From Kalmusia sp. IMI 367209 (Eukaryota; Ascomycota; Dothideomycetes; Pleosporales; Didymosphaeriaceae): a stretch of DNA of 64,000 nucleotides. A program made the translations under genes and the position numbers. Shown piece after piece: positions 23,869 through 34,254 of this stretch (positions are counted from its first letter, which is position 1; every line of letters begins with the position of its first letter). The stretch lies in contig JAPEUQ010000008.1 in assembly GCA_027946365.1 (NCBI GenBank), positions 62,001-126,000 of the forward strand. The letters run 5' to 3'. The notes under the pieces were generated by a model. The model had not been told where the DNA came from, ran no database searches, and saw nothing but the letters and a program-made list of their open reading frames with translations.

Positions 23869-24419
23869 ATGTTGACTGTGGCTACCAGCTGGACACCTCA
23901 ACTCTACTACCACGCCCAAAGTGGCTCATTTGTCCCCGTTCCCGTGGTCGGCAACTCCGAGGACAACAATGGCGGAATGATTGTGTACTATCTCCAATGC
24001 CCTGGTTTCCAGGGCGAAGCGCTCACAGCGTTCCGGGCAGGGTTCCAGATGCTGGCCGGCGACACGTCAAGACGCAACTTCACGGGTAGTCTCGACGCAA
24101 AGGCTATCTCGTATAACTGTCTCGGATCCAGCAAGCCCGAGACCAACGGTATCCCGAATTACAACTGTCTCGGTGGACTACGCGCTCAGGTATTCTTCCC
24201 GAGTTGCCGGAATGAGAGGGATCTTGATATTGCAGATTATAAGTGAGTCCCCGTGTGGTATAACGATGGAGACGGTAGTTTTGTGCTAATAAGGGGAATG
24301 ATAGATCTTACATGAGCTACTTTAATAATGGCATAAATTACAACACTGGCATCTGCCCTACTACGCACCTAGTTTATACTATTTCTCTATTCTATGGGGA
24401 CTGCTATGAAGTAACGTAG
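23869..24419 (+). pseudogene. Truncated DUF1996-family relic
   Basis: The frame from 23869 encodes SWTPQLYYHAQSGSFVPVPV, then GGMIVYYLQCPGFQGE, FRAGFQMLAGDTSRR and GGLRAQVFFPSC. These are the order and motifs of the secreted DUF1996 family. A normal intron (24243-24304, GTGAGT...GATAG with GCTAAT) joins DYK to SYMSYFNNG...CPTTHLVYTISLFYG, after which the frame stops at 24417. The signal peptide plus about 90 N-terminal residues and the C-terminal third (the GFHGDF..GW region) are missing. I therefore read it as a remnant, not a functional gene. Confidence 0.7.
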
Positions 24420-25122
24420 TATAGCTATACTGGGAGTAATGCCTGTAAGCTCCCGCTGTTTGTGAATGAGAAGATATATGGCTGGTTGGAGGCGCTGTTG
24501 GGATGTAACCCCGTTATATATGGCCTAGGACCAGGTTTACTTTGGCAGGGGTGGAGTATGGCGGGGAGTGCTTCTGCGACCAACAGTTTTTTCTCTCCAA
24601 CTCGCCCCACCTTATTCAGCGAGCGCTCCCCCGCGCCGGCTTTGACCGAGGTTTGGAGAAAACAACACCTCTCGTGCGCTGATGAGCCCCTCGGACCGCT
24701 TCTTCAAGGCCTTGCTCGCACACTGCAGCTTCGCCAGCTTCGCCAGCTCCGCTGCGCCCGCAATTGCGTCCGCCCGCATCGCCCCACAGCCCTCCACGTG
24801 AGCTCCCTCGCGCGTTCTCTTTCGCGCTTAGTAGTCAGAAGTACTGGGTACGACGGCCACGCAACGAGTCCGGTGACCGGCCCTTTCACCAATACACTTC
24901 CGGATGCGTCGAGCGCAAAGCCCCAGGTACCAGCACCGCGCTGCAACGGCGGCAGCCTGCCCACAACGCCGCCGAAGGCGACTGACACGCGCGCAGAAGC
25001 ACCCGTCCGCCGCCGCATGCGCCCTAGTCTCTCCGGCGCATTTAAAACACCCGCACGCCCATTCGCCGTGCACCCATCCCGTGATCCCGTCATACGTGTG
25101 AGCCCAGGTACCCGCGTAGTAA
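24420..25122. other. Intergenic region, GC-rich
   Basis: Contains a short direct repeat (CAGCTTCGC, tandem, near 24727). A long plus frame across 24462-25202 looks like GC-driven noise. Confidence 0.35.
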
Positions 25123-26633
25123 ATGCTGCAAGCCGACCCGCGCCTGGCCGAGGTCCAGGGCTGCTCGACGGAGCAATTAGAGAGCCTTGCCCGCAGCATT
25201 GACGAGAAGAAGCAGCGCCTCGAGGCAGACATCAATGCGTATATAAGGCAGAAGCAGCACGAGCTCGTGCACTTCCAGCAAGAGGTATTGCGTGCCAAAG
25301 TCTGTTAGCGAGACACTGATCGAGCTAATCTGGTTAGCTCCTAGCACCGTACCGTGAAATGGAATGCGGCGAGACTCGAGAATCCGCGAACAGGAGCCAT
25401 GGCCGCACCGAGTCGCAGCACGCGAGCGTTCTCCCAGAGTCTTCGCCTCCTGCCCCTCTCCAACCCCCCGAGACGTTTGCTGAATCAAAGAGGGAGGAAA
25501 AGGCAAAACGGACCAAGGTGCACAAGCGGGAAAAAGAGCTGTTTGGGCTGGTGACTCCCATCTTTCTGCCCCTGCTCGACGCCAGCGATTCGTCAAAGGA
25601 GAGAGAGAAGAAGAAGCGACAAAAGAAGGAAGAAGAGGCTGATAACATCTCCCCACCAAAACCAGAGCCGGCATCGTCGTCAAGAGATGCTGAACAGCGC
25701 GAGGAGATCCAGGGACCGTCAGGCAAAAGCAGCGAGAAGATGGACCTGGAGGTTGTAAATAGCACTGCGTTGGCGGAGATGAAAAAAGAGAACCAGGTGC
25801 CAGAGTCAATTAAGAAATCGAAACGCCCAGCGATCAAGAAGTCATCTCTTCGACATAGCGGGGAGAAACGCAGGCGGAAGAGAGTGAGCCTGGTCATCGA
25901 CGGCCAGACCGTCTTGCCGGCGGACACGGTGTCGGAGCCCCAGCTCATGTCACCCAGCGAAACGACGGTATCCAGCGCCTCGAACTCGACGGCTTCCTTG
26001 GAGGACAGCATTGATCCACGACTTATAGGCCGCGAAGACACTTCTCTTCATGAACATCACGACCCCATGCACCATAGTCTTCATCTGCCAACGCATCTTC
26101 CTAGCGCCTCACCTACCAAACACACCGGCCACACCCTAACCTCATCGCCCATCCCTTCGCCCACATATCAGTCTCCACCCTCGCACCTCGAATACGAGCC
26201 ACCGCAGACGGCTACTCGGACATACCTCGATCCCTCTCCTCCCCACGCCGATACCATCATCCCACAGTACGCCTCTGCAGCACCAATATACGCTTCCGAA
26301 CCCGAGGTCGCCAACACCGTCGAAGACGAATTCAGCACCTACGTAGGCGGCATCCGCGGCTCAGGCGTCGACGACTTTGATCAGACAGGCTCGTTGGGGT
26401 ATCCGTCGAGCCTGGGCGCAAGCTACATGGAGAGCTACATGGCGAGTCGGCCGCTGAGCGTGCGCATGGCGGCGGCGGAAAAGGCGGGGTTAAGCAGCGA
26501 AGAGCGGAGACGATTGATGAACGGCGGACGGCCGGCTGCGGAGGAGGTCGAAGCGGAGCACCACCCTGGACATGGACGTGTGGCGGACGCGGATGACGGG
26601 ATGGACATCATTGGGAGCATGGAGGACTTTTAA
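25123..26633 (+). CDS. Conserved-looking fungal protein of unknown function with N-terminal helix
   Basis: Two exons (25123-25284 and 25338-26633; 53-bp intron GTATTG...GGTTAG with GCTAATC branch) give 485 aa. Residues 1-60 form an amphipathic helix (EQLESLARSIDEKKQRLEAD, QKQHELVHFQQE joining LLAPYREME). This is followed by a strongly charged Lys/Glu region (residues about 120-190), a basic patch (KKSSLRHSGEKRRRKRVS) and a Pro/His/Ser-rich disordered tail. I recognise no domain. Charge blocks and nuclear-type basic stretches suggest a nuclear role, which is inference. Confidence 0.65.
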
Positions 26634-27549
26634 CTGTTCCCCATTCCCCACCAAAGATTAAGAATGTGATCTGAAACACCGGACCCGGTTATGAACACGA
26701 GCAGAGTTACGGGTAAAGGAGGGGTCGCCATAATTCGATCCGGCAGCCCACTCCGACGTTCAGAGTGTAAAGGGGGGTGTTTGGGAACGGTAAATCATTG
26801 GGTGGTCCGGTGGGGTTTACACGGGCGTTACATGCTGTGATTACATCTATGGGTGGTCTTCTGATACGTGCTTCGGCGTGTTTCTGTTGCCTGGGCGGGT
26901 TGTTTCCTTGGCGTTCTGTTGTCTGCGTACAGGCGTGCATAGGCGTACGTACAACATGTATATATGAGAAAGCTGAAGTGAAGGACGATAATGTCATGGC
27001 CAAATCGATCAAAAATGGGCTTGATAGTTTCGTGGAGTGTATTGTGAGTATCCTCGAGTGTGTCGCATAGGATCATGCTCGGAATGCAAGGTTTGATCAG
27101 AAGTAACTTTGCATTCAAGGGCCTTTGGCCTTTTTCGCTAACCTATCTAAGGGTGGACGCGTGTGTCGCTCTTTTTCCTAGCCAATGTACCGTCTAACCA
27201 AGGTATTCCGTCAACGCCCAAGCATCACCGTAGTCCAAACGCCAGCTTTTCCATAACGATGCCATGCAAATGCCCAAGTCTCCATGAGACTCTTGTTCCT
27301 TTCCAAGAGCACCACCAATCTCCTCCTCGCTGTCCAAGTCCGATACCAACGTCCGATTCATCCGCGTTGCCCCATTCGGGTGGTGTTTGCTGCCAAGATG
27401 TTCTCTTGTCTCTGATCACTTCTTCTGCTCGACAGATTCAACAACCTTGGGTACTACTGTTGTTACGGCTGCCTTTCAACCTGCCAATTACAGATCTCGA
27501 GCTCTCGTTGCAAGGCGCAGCTAGGACGCGTTTGTCGGCTCGACGCTCG
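26634..27549. other. Convergent 3' region
   Basis: About 0.9 kb between converging genes. Frames are short and low in coding character. Confidence 0.4.
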
Positions 27550-28257
27550 CTAAGCTTGACCCAGAGGCGCACCCAGGTTCATCCTCGGCTTCTTGAGGAG
27601 GACGCCGTCGACGACCTCGTCGGTGGAGAGCTTGCGGTTCTCTTTCGAGCTCCGTCGACTGAGGGGCGCGTCGTCTTCGTGTTCGGGCTCGGCGATGGAG
27701 TTTCGCCCACTCGCACTTTCCTGCGCTATGCGTAGCTTCTCCAATTCTTGGTCGAGGACGTGAAGTGGGATTGTGTCTTCGGCGCCGTCGCCAGGCTGGG
27801 GAGGTAGTGTCAGCGGCCCGGTAAGCCCCTCGTCGGCATCTGGGGTGGGTGGACCGCTATCGCGCAGCGGCAAGGGTGACAGGGCGCGCGGTATTATGGG
27901 GGTGTGGCCGGCGTGTAGTTTGTTGGCGGCGGGGAGAGGTGACATGAGAGCCTCGGTGGGCGGCGGTGATCGAGGGTTTTCGGATCCCATGTCTGAGGTG
28001 GGCAGTGAGATGCGGGTGACCAAGGGCGGGCGATTCTTGCGCTTGAGAAGCATGTTGGGTTGCATGTTGTGCTCGTCGAGGTATGTCTTGGAAGACACGG
28101 GCGCGTTGTCGGCGGGGAGGCAGGACTTGTCAAGGGCGATGTCGTCAGGCGGTGTCGGTGTGTCTGCCAGGGGGATAAGGGCAGCGGGACGGGCAGCCGG
28201 GTCTTTGCAAAGGCCCTTGATGTCAGTCTGGCTACCACGAGAGACGTAATGTTCCAT
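27550..28257 (-). CDS. Proline-rich protein of unknown function
   Basis: Intronless 235-aa frame with ATG at 28257. It is rich in Pro, Ser, Asp and Leu, with repeated phosphorylation-like SP/TP sites (RALSPLPL, SGPPTPDADE, NPRSPPPTE, PTPPDD). The most ordered-looking part is a helix near residues 165-185 (LHVLDQELEKLRIAQESAS), followed by a C-terminus with KENRKLSTDEVVDGVLLKKP. No known domain. Its length and clean start support it as a gene, but I cannot assign a function. Confidence 0.55.
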   Translation of the reverse strand: MEHYVSRGSQTDIKGLCKDPAARPAALIPLADTPTPPDDIALDKSCLPADNAPVSSKTYLDEHNMQPNMLLKRKNRPPLVTRISLPTSDMGSENPRSPPPTEALMSPLPAANKLHAGHTPIIPRALSPLPLRDSGPPTPDADEGLTGPLTLPPQPGDGAEDTIPLHVLDQELEKLRIAQESASGRNSIAEPEHEDDAPLSRRSSKENRKLSTDEVVDGVLLKKPRMNLGAPLGQA

Positions 28258-29247
28258 CGTGTCTGGCGGCTAGCGCACTAGGCGGCGCTAGGAGGGATGC
28301 TGTGCGGTGCGGCTACTGCAGCGCGGCCAGGTCTCAACATGCGGGTACACGCTGCAGGTGGGCGAAGCGATGTGGGTGACGAGCGTGACGAGCGACGGCT
28401 GGGCAGTCTGACTCGGGTGAATGGCACTCCTGGCTAGGAGGGGTTGGGGGTTGGGAGTTGGCAGTGGTTGTTGGGGCAATGCTGGGGATGCTTCTCCATA
28501 GTCAAATGGGGAAGTGCTAGTGCGTGAGGATGCAGGCGTTGTCCCCGCGGATGCGACGTCATCGGCCGGCTGCACGACGCTGTACCTGATCGGCGCCCAT
28601 GTTGCCGTCCTGCGCATGCGACTGCAACTCTGCGATCGTTCCTCGAGACGACCAGCGCACACAGGCGAGGGTCAAGGCATGGCTCCCTTCATCTCGTGCG
28701 CCATCGCTCCAGCCTTGCTTGCTGGTGAGGACGCAACTTTGCGGGCGTGTCTACAAGCATGTGATCGTGTCCACAGAATGCTCACGGGCCATGGCAGCCG
28801 GCTATACATGTCTCTGCACAACACCAGGCGTGCTGCCACGGCCCTCTCCTGTTGCTATCATTGGGCGTCAGGGCCGCGCAGTATCAGCGACAGCCTGCCT
28901 ATCTGACCCCGCCTTCCAAGCTGCTTGGGGTACACACGGGCGCCTCATTTGAGGGGTAGAACAAGTAATACAAGTAATACAACAAGATGCCCGGCCAGAG
29001 TCCAGGTTGGTGCAAAGGAACGGCGAGACGTCTACAAGCGACGCTGCTCTTCCTCCACACCACCCTCTGACGTCGTCATACCATCTGCTCTCTGCCCTTC
29101 TGCCATTGACTTCTCCGGAGCTTTCCCGCTGCGTCACTAACAGTCTACCGCTTGCCTAGTTTGGGTCTCGACGTCAACCGCAGACTTCTTCGCCGCCGAT
29201 CTGACGGCAGCCTCGCGCGCCAAAGTCCGCGACACCGTCTGCCAGCC
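28258..29247. other. Divergent promoter region
   Basis: About 1 kb. A 10-base direct repeat (ACAAGTAATA) lies at 28963-28982. Frames of up to 130 codons on both strands overlap without motifs. Confidence 0.35.
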
Positions 29248-30408
29248 ATGAAGCATCCGCTAGAAAAGAGTCTGGGAGCCATCCCCGAGGAAATGGGCCA
29301 CGATCCAAAGAGTCAGTACCTGCAGCCGCACCATACCAACCCGTCGGGACAGTCTTCAGAGGAAGATCTACCTCCCTTTCCAGATCCGGAAATCTCCTCC
29401 ATAACACTCGACGGAAAACCTGGCGCAAAAATCCGCTACACGTACTACCCATCCTCGCCTTCCAAGCCCCACCGACCCAATCCCTTCTCCAAGTCACTCG
29501 TCGTCTTCCTCAATGGCCTCCTGCTCCCACGGTCCTCGTGGGACCCGACCCTCCATTCGTTTCTCGAAAAACGAATAACAAACCGGTTGCCGTACCCAGC
29601 ATTGTTGAGTTACGATCGCTTTGGACAAGGCGACAGCGACCGAGACCCAGACGATAAGGAACCCCCGCCATGTCACGGCCACGACTGCATGAGCGCCGTC
29701 CATGCCCTTCGACAGTTCACTCTCCAGATTTGGAAGGAGCACCTCGACATATCAAACCCCACAAACTTCCCATGCCTCATATTCGTCTGCAACAGCATCG
29801 GCTGCGGGATCGCACGGCTCTTTGCGCAAACCTACCCGGGCACGGTGCTCGGCCTCCTCTTCCTCGATAGCATCATGGCGAATTCAGACTTCGTTTCGCT
29901 ATGGCCGGACCCTGATGCCCAGGATTTTGATCCCAACGTTCTCCCACCAGGAAGCACCATAGAAGACGTGCGCCGCACGCGCGAAGCTTGGGGTAGCATG
30001 TTCCACCCTTCTGTCCCCAACGATGAAGGCCTCTCCCGCCGCAACCTCGCCAAGCTCCTGCCCAACTCGGATGCCCCCATGCTGGACGGCTACCACAGCG
30101 AGGGCCCGTATCTTACCGTCGTCGGCCATGACTGGGAAACCTTCGCGCAGCAGTCGGAGGACGGGATTCTAAAGACTCCCAAGATTCTGACCATGACGTA
30201 TGCGAACCCAGCATGGCAGAAGTACAATGAAGGCCTTGTCAAGATTACCGATGAGGGCAAGGCCATCGGCCCGATTATTGCGGTGGGGAGTGGACATTTT
30301 GTGCAAAAGGACAAGCCAGGCTTTGTGAGCGATGAGTTGAATTCTTTGCTAGATCGGGTCGTAAACCGCGTCAAGCAGATTTATATGAAGGATGCGATTC
30401 ATGGATGA
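29248..30408 (+). CDS. Alpha/beta hydrolase-fold protein
   Basis: Single exon, 386 aa from the ATG at 29248; upstream in-frame codons lack an ATG. Core motifs are LVVFLNGLLLPRSSW (oxyanion strand), LLSYDRFGQGDSDRDP (strand 4 region), a nucleophile elbow FVCNSIGCGIA with Ser183, Asp207 (LFLDSIM) and His350 (GSGHFVQ). The elbow reads N-S-I-G in place of the common G-x-S-x-G, so the first glycine is Asn or Cys here. Similar fungal proteins are annotated only as alpha/beta hydrolases. Substrate unknown; no signal peptide. Confidence 0.8.
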   Translation: MKHPLEKSLGAIPEEMGHDPKSQYLQPHHTNPSGQSSEEDLPPFPDPEISSITLDGKPGAKIRYTYYPSSPSKPHRPNPFSKSLVVFLNGLLLPRSSWDPTLHSFLEKRITNRLPYPALLSYDRFGQGDSDRDPDDKEPPPCHGHDCMSAVHALRQFTLQIWKEHLDISNPTNFPCLIFVCNSIGCGIARLFAQTYPGTVLGLLFLDSIMANSDFVSLWPDPDAQDFDPNVLPPGSTIEDVRRTREAWGSMFHPSVPNDEGLSRRNLAKLLPNSDAPMLDGYHSEGPYLTVVGHDWETFAQQSEDGILKTPKILTMTYANPAWQKYNEGLVKITDEGKAIGPIIAVGSGHFVQKDKPGFVSDELNSLLDRVVNRVKQIYMKDAIHG

Positions 30409-30771
30409 AGAGTTGAATTATGTGATATCCGAAAGAAAAATTTGGGCGCGGGACTGTCTTGAACAAAATCATTGGTGTGCTTGGTGTTTCGAGATATCAC
30501 GGTGTACATAACGTGTACCAAATATATTGCAGCAAGAGTGCCCCGGGGTTCCCGGAGTGCGTAATACGCATGGCCTACATTCATCAAGTATCCAAAATCA
30601 TCCGATGTAGGGCCTACGGCAAGCCAGACTAGACTGAACGAAACTTTCCAAGTTCAACGCAGATAAAAAGTAGGCGCATGCAGAAACAGTTCAGAGGGGA
30701 GATAAACAAACGAGAAATATGAGAGGGTCCAATATCCACCACACATACACTTGCCAATACCTTTCTAGTGC
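30409..30771. other. Convergent 3' region
   Basis: Short spacer between converging genes; nothing else seen. Confidence 0.4.
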
Positions 30772-33289
30772 TCATGCCCCTCCTGGCCTCTTTCCACTCA
30801 CATAGTCATACCCATCTAACCCACTCACCGTTACCTTTTCCAAATCGAAACCGCTCTTGAACAACTCCTGCGCGGCGAAATCCGCCACAGCGGCACTCAA
30901 CGTCTGTCTCGGATCCTCCAACGTCACCCTCAACCTCGTAATGAGCGAGAACCAATCGTCCGGCGCCATAATCATCGGCGGCTCACTTAGCTCCGTCGTC
31001 GTCTCATCAATCGTCGTGTACAAGTTCTCAGCAGGTTTATACTTGGCAAACCCGGCGAACATTTCGCTGCCGAGATGCGAAAAGCCGAGCGTCGATCCCC
31101 AGAGCGTGCGGAAATCATCTTCGTACTCGCGCAGCTCCGAGGCGGTAGCGTTGGCCGGTATGTCGGGAACTGGGCCCTGGGGCGCAATGTATAGGCGCTC
31201 CATGGGCAGATCGGGAAAGGAGCGCTGGATCACCATGGCAACAGAGTTGGAGCTTAGGGTCACCCCGGCGGTTTGGCGCCCAGCTTTGCCGTTGAAAAGG
31301 ACTTGGGCTCGCTTCCAGTCTATGTTGTGCGTGTTGAGCCATTTCTGCATCCGGTAGGCTGTGTCGAGGCCGCCGAGATAGAAGGTCGCGACCATGATTT
31401 CATTGTAGGAGATGGTGCCGTTCCACGTGGAAGGTGCGTTTTGTTCGGATGAGTAGTCTGACCCGTATGACGGGGAGGACATGGAAGATGTAGCGTTTGG
31501 AGCCACGTTGGGGGTCACGACGGGTGTTTGGCCTTGAAGATAGTAGTCGCGTACATAAGCTGGCGTCAGTTTTGAGGGTTCGGCGAGAACGGTTTGGAGG
31601 AAGTGGATCGTCATGTCACAGGCGTAGTTGATCATGGCAGCAATGCTTGCTTCCCGGCCGCGGTATGACTCGACTTTGATCTGGTCTCTCCATAGCGCTT
31701 CGGAGTTGGCGGCTTTGACTGCTCGTGTGGTGTTTAAGTGATTCCGAGCGTGGCTCTGCCATCCCTGACCAAGTACTTTTATTTGTGCAAGAGATGCCAT
31801 GGCCGGTCCGAGATGAGAGATCGCGGTGAGTTCAATGAATCCTTGCGTTTCTAGTCGGAAGCCAAAATAGCTCGGGTCACTCCCATCGCCGGGATAGAGG
31901 ACCATGTACGTGGCGGAACATGTGAGGAGAGGATCGGATGTCGTGGTTGCAGTGAAGGCTTTCCTGTACGCCATTCCCAAACTATCTGGGCTGCCTCCTG
32001 CATACTGAGAGAAGAGAGAGACGAACTCAGGGCTGGTGAAAACTTCACGTTTTGCTATGTTGCCTTGGTGTCTCTTCGAGAGGCCGGTCGCGGGTCTGGT
32101 ATTGCTGGTTGATGGAGTTTTGGGCATGACGCGGTAGACGTGCGAGTCTTGTCGGAATCGTAGGTCTTGAGTCAGACTTTCTGTTACGATCAAGTAAGTT
32201 TTACCCTTCATGGTGAACACTTTGGCATCTGTTGCGCCGAAAGTAGGGAATTGAGTGTCCATATGCAGGCCATCATCCTCGATACGGTACACTGAGGAGT
32301 TGATGGCGGTTTGTGGACTGTTAAGATCACCCGTGAGAAAGTTAATCTGTACCAGATGGGATGACGTTCCGTCATTGATCAGGGTGAGTTCTCTTCCTCC
32401 TTGGCCGGGCAGTGTTTGGAACTCCTCAAAGCGCTTGTCGTTCCACCGATAGACTAAACTATCAGACTGAACGTGAGCAAAAGCTAGGTACGCACGACCT
32501 TTGTGTTCAAAGAAACTAAAGGCGCGACCGCCCGATCCATCAAAAGTTTGGAAGTCATCGAACTTTTCCCCGTTCCATTCCATCAGGCGGGAGGGAGAAG
32601 AATTGTCGGCATGGGCTAGAAACTCGCGACCGCTGTACGAAAAGGGAAGCCAGTTGTATCCAAGAGTCGATGGAATGACCTGAAACGGTTCAAATCCTGT
32701 CCCGTCCCATTCGTAGATTGTTGAGTTCCGCTTCGGCGGACCGTCGACACCCGGCATCTCTTCAAGGCCTTGAGCGAGAGCTAGAAAGTGCCGATCTGCG
32801 ATGTGGAAAGCGCGCCATTGCTTAGCACCAGAGGTGGGAATGCGCTGGAACTGCTCCATGGCATGACCGTTCCATTCGAAGATGCAAGATTCGATGTTGT
32901 AATTGTAATCTGGATCGCTGCCTGAGCGAACACTCGCAGTGGCTAGGAAGATGCGGTCGTCTATAGTGAAGAGTTCAGCGTCTTCGCCGCCGGCCACAGA
33001 CACTTGCGAGAACTCTTCTAGTTGATGAGTGTGCTCATTGGTGCGGTACAAGACTAGACTGGGAGCCCGGAAGAAGTACAAGTCAGTGTGTGCCCAGGTG
33101 ATTTGAACGTGGCAAAACTTACGGAACATTGCTGTTCCCGCCGTGCATGCCGGGTTGCCCGTTAGGGATGTCCTTCGCAAGTTGAGGAATGGCGATCCAG
33201 TAGCATGTTTGGAGTAAGAGGACAGAAACTGCCCGGGCTCCATTGGTAAGGAGGCTTTGCGTGAGCTCAAGAGTCACTGAAGAAGTCAT
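30772..33289 (-). CDS. Secreted EAR/EPTP-repeat beta-propeller fused to a DUF5624-like domain
   Basis: Two exons (33123-33289 and 30772-33058, 64-bp intron GTAAGT...CCCAG) give 817 aa. Exon 1 supplies an N-terminal hydrophobic stretch (AVSVLLLQTCYWIAI), probably a signal peptide or anchor. Residues about 57-366 hold six to seven EAR (epitempin) units with the recurring core SxIYEWxGxxFExFQ...GxxxF..A, e.g. CIFEWNGHAMEQFQ, STIYEWDGTGFEPFQ, RLMEWNGEKFDDFQ. Residues about 400-817 form one long domain (ELTAISHLGPAMASL, ANSEALWRDQI, SYRGREASIAAMINYACD, ERLYIAPQGPVP). I associate it with the mostly bacterial DUF5624 family; that name is from memory. Several N-glycosylation sequons are present. Confidence 0.75.
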
Positions 33290-34254
33290 GGCGAGGTATG
33301 ACGAGTAAATGGTCGTCGGAAGCGTTCTGTTGTTCGTACTTTGCTTGAGGCTATGTAGGAATCTTGCCGGAAAAACCCACCACCCTTTATACAAATTGAT
33401 CTTCCTTCTGTTGCCTCAATCTTGTACCAATGTATAAGTCGGATGCGCCGCATGAAGCTCACAGCTCCTAGCAAGACCATTCAAATTAGTAATCTGCAGG
33501 ATCCACACAGACCATGTAGAAAACATTGCTAATGGCGACAAGATGATAAGTCAAGGCAAACAGCGGAGGGCTCTTCACGAGGCACGTGTGAACAACGTTG
33601 GATCCAGAAGTACATCATCTAGTGTCCCAAGTTGCGAAGCATCGAATGGACCGACGTCCCGAAAACCATCGAAATCTTAGACCAGCCCTAAAAAGAGGAG
33701 CATAGTAGATCATAGCATGGTAAGCGGACTCCCACCTACCTTGGGAAGCTAATACTGACGATCGCATAAGATTGGCATCCCATTGATTGGCCACAGCGCA
33801 AGATGGAACTCGTGTCGGTGATGAGGCAGGAAACAAACGCTTCCTAGAACGATACTAGCATTAGAACTTTAGAAGGATACATGGCACACAAGGCTGAGGC
33901 CGAAACTCATCACCTTCAAGGCGCTGATTGGCCATCGCGCAACATCTTCCTCATGTCTTCTTGGCATCTCGCGTAAGCACACGTTTTAGGGGCCCGGGAA
34001 CCCATTTCAAAGAGCGAACACTGCCCCTTGTATCTCATTTTACACAAGGACTTAGTCCGACAACCATGGCGATGCTCCTGAGACGGACGTTATTGAGGGG
34101 TTCCCAAGGCCATTTTCGAAGATCTTATGAGACGCAGCAACAGCTGACGAAGATCTCAGGGAGATCACCATAGCAGCATTGCGCAGCACTTTAGAACAAA
34201 TACACAGAATATCCAAAGCGCCGCAACCATCTCGAGAACTGTAAAATCTCAGAT
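33290..34254. other. Divergent promoter region
   Basis: About 1 kb between the EAR-repeat gene and the zinc-cluster regulator. No gene seen. Confidence 0.4.

Noticed and set aside
24462..25202. 246-codon plus-strand frame.
   Set aside because: Arg/Pro/Ala-rich translation typical of GC-biased non-coding DNA; overlaps the supported exon starting at 25123.
28288..28906. Frames of 115-130 codons on both strands, upstream of the gene at 27550-28257.
   Set aside because: They overlap each other in a GC-rich divergent promoter and have random-looking Ser/Pro/Arg composition.
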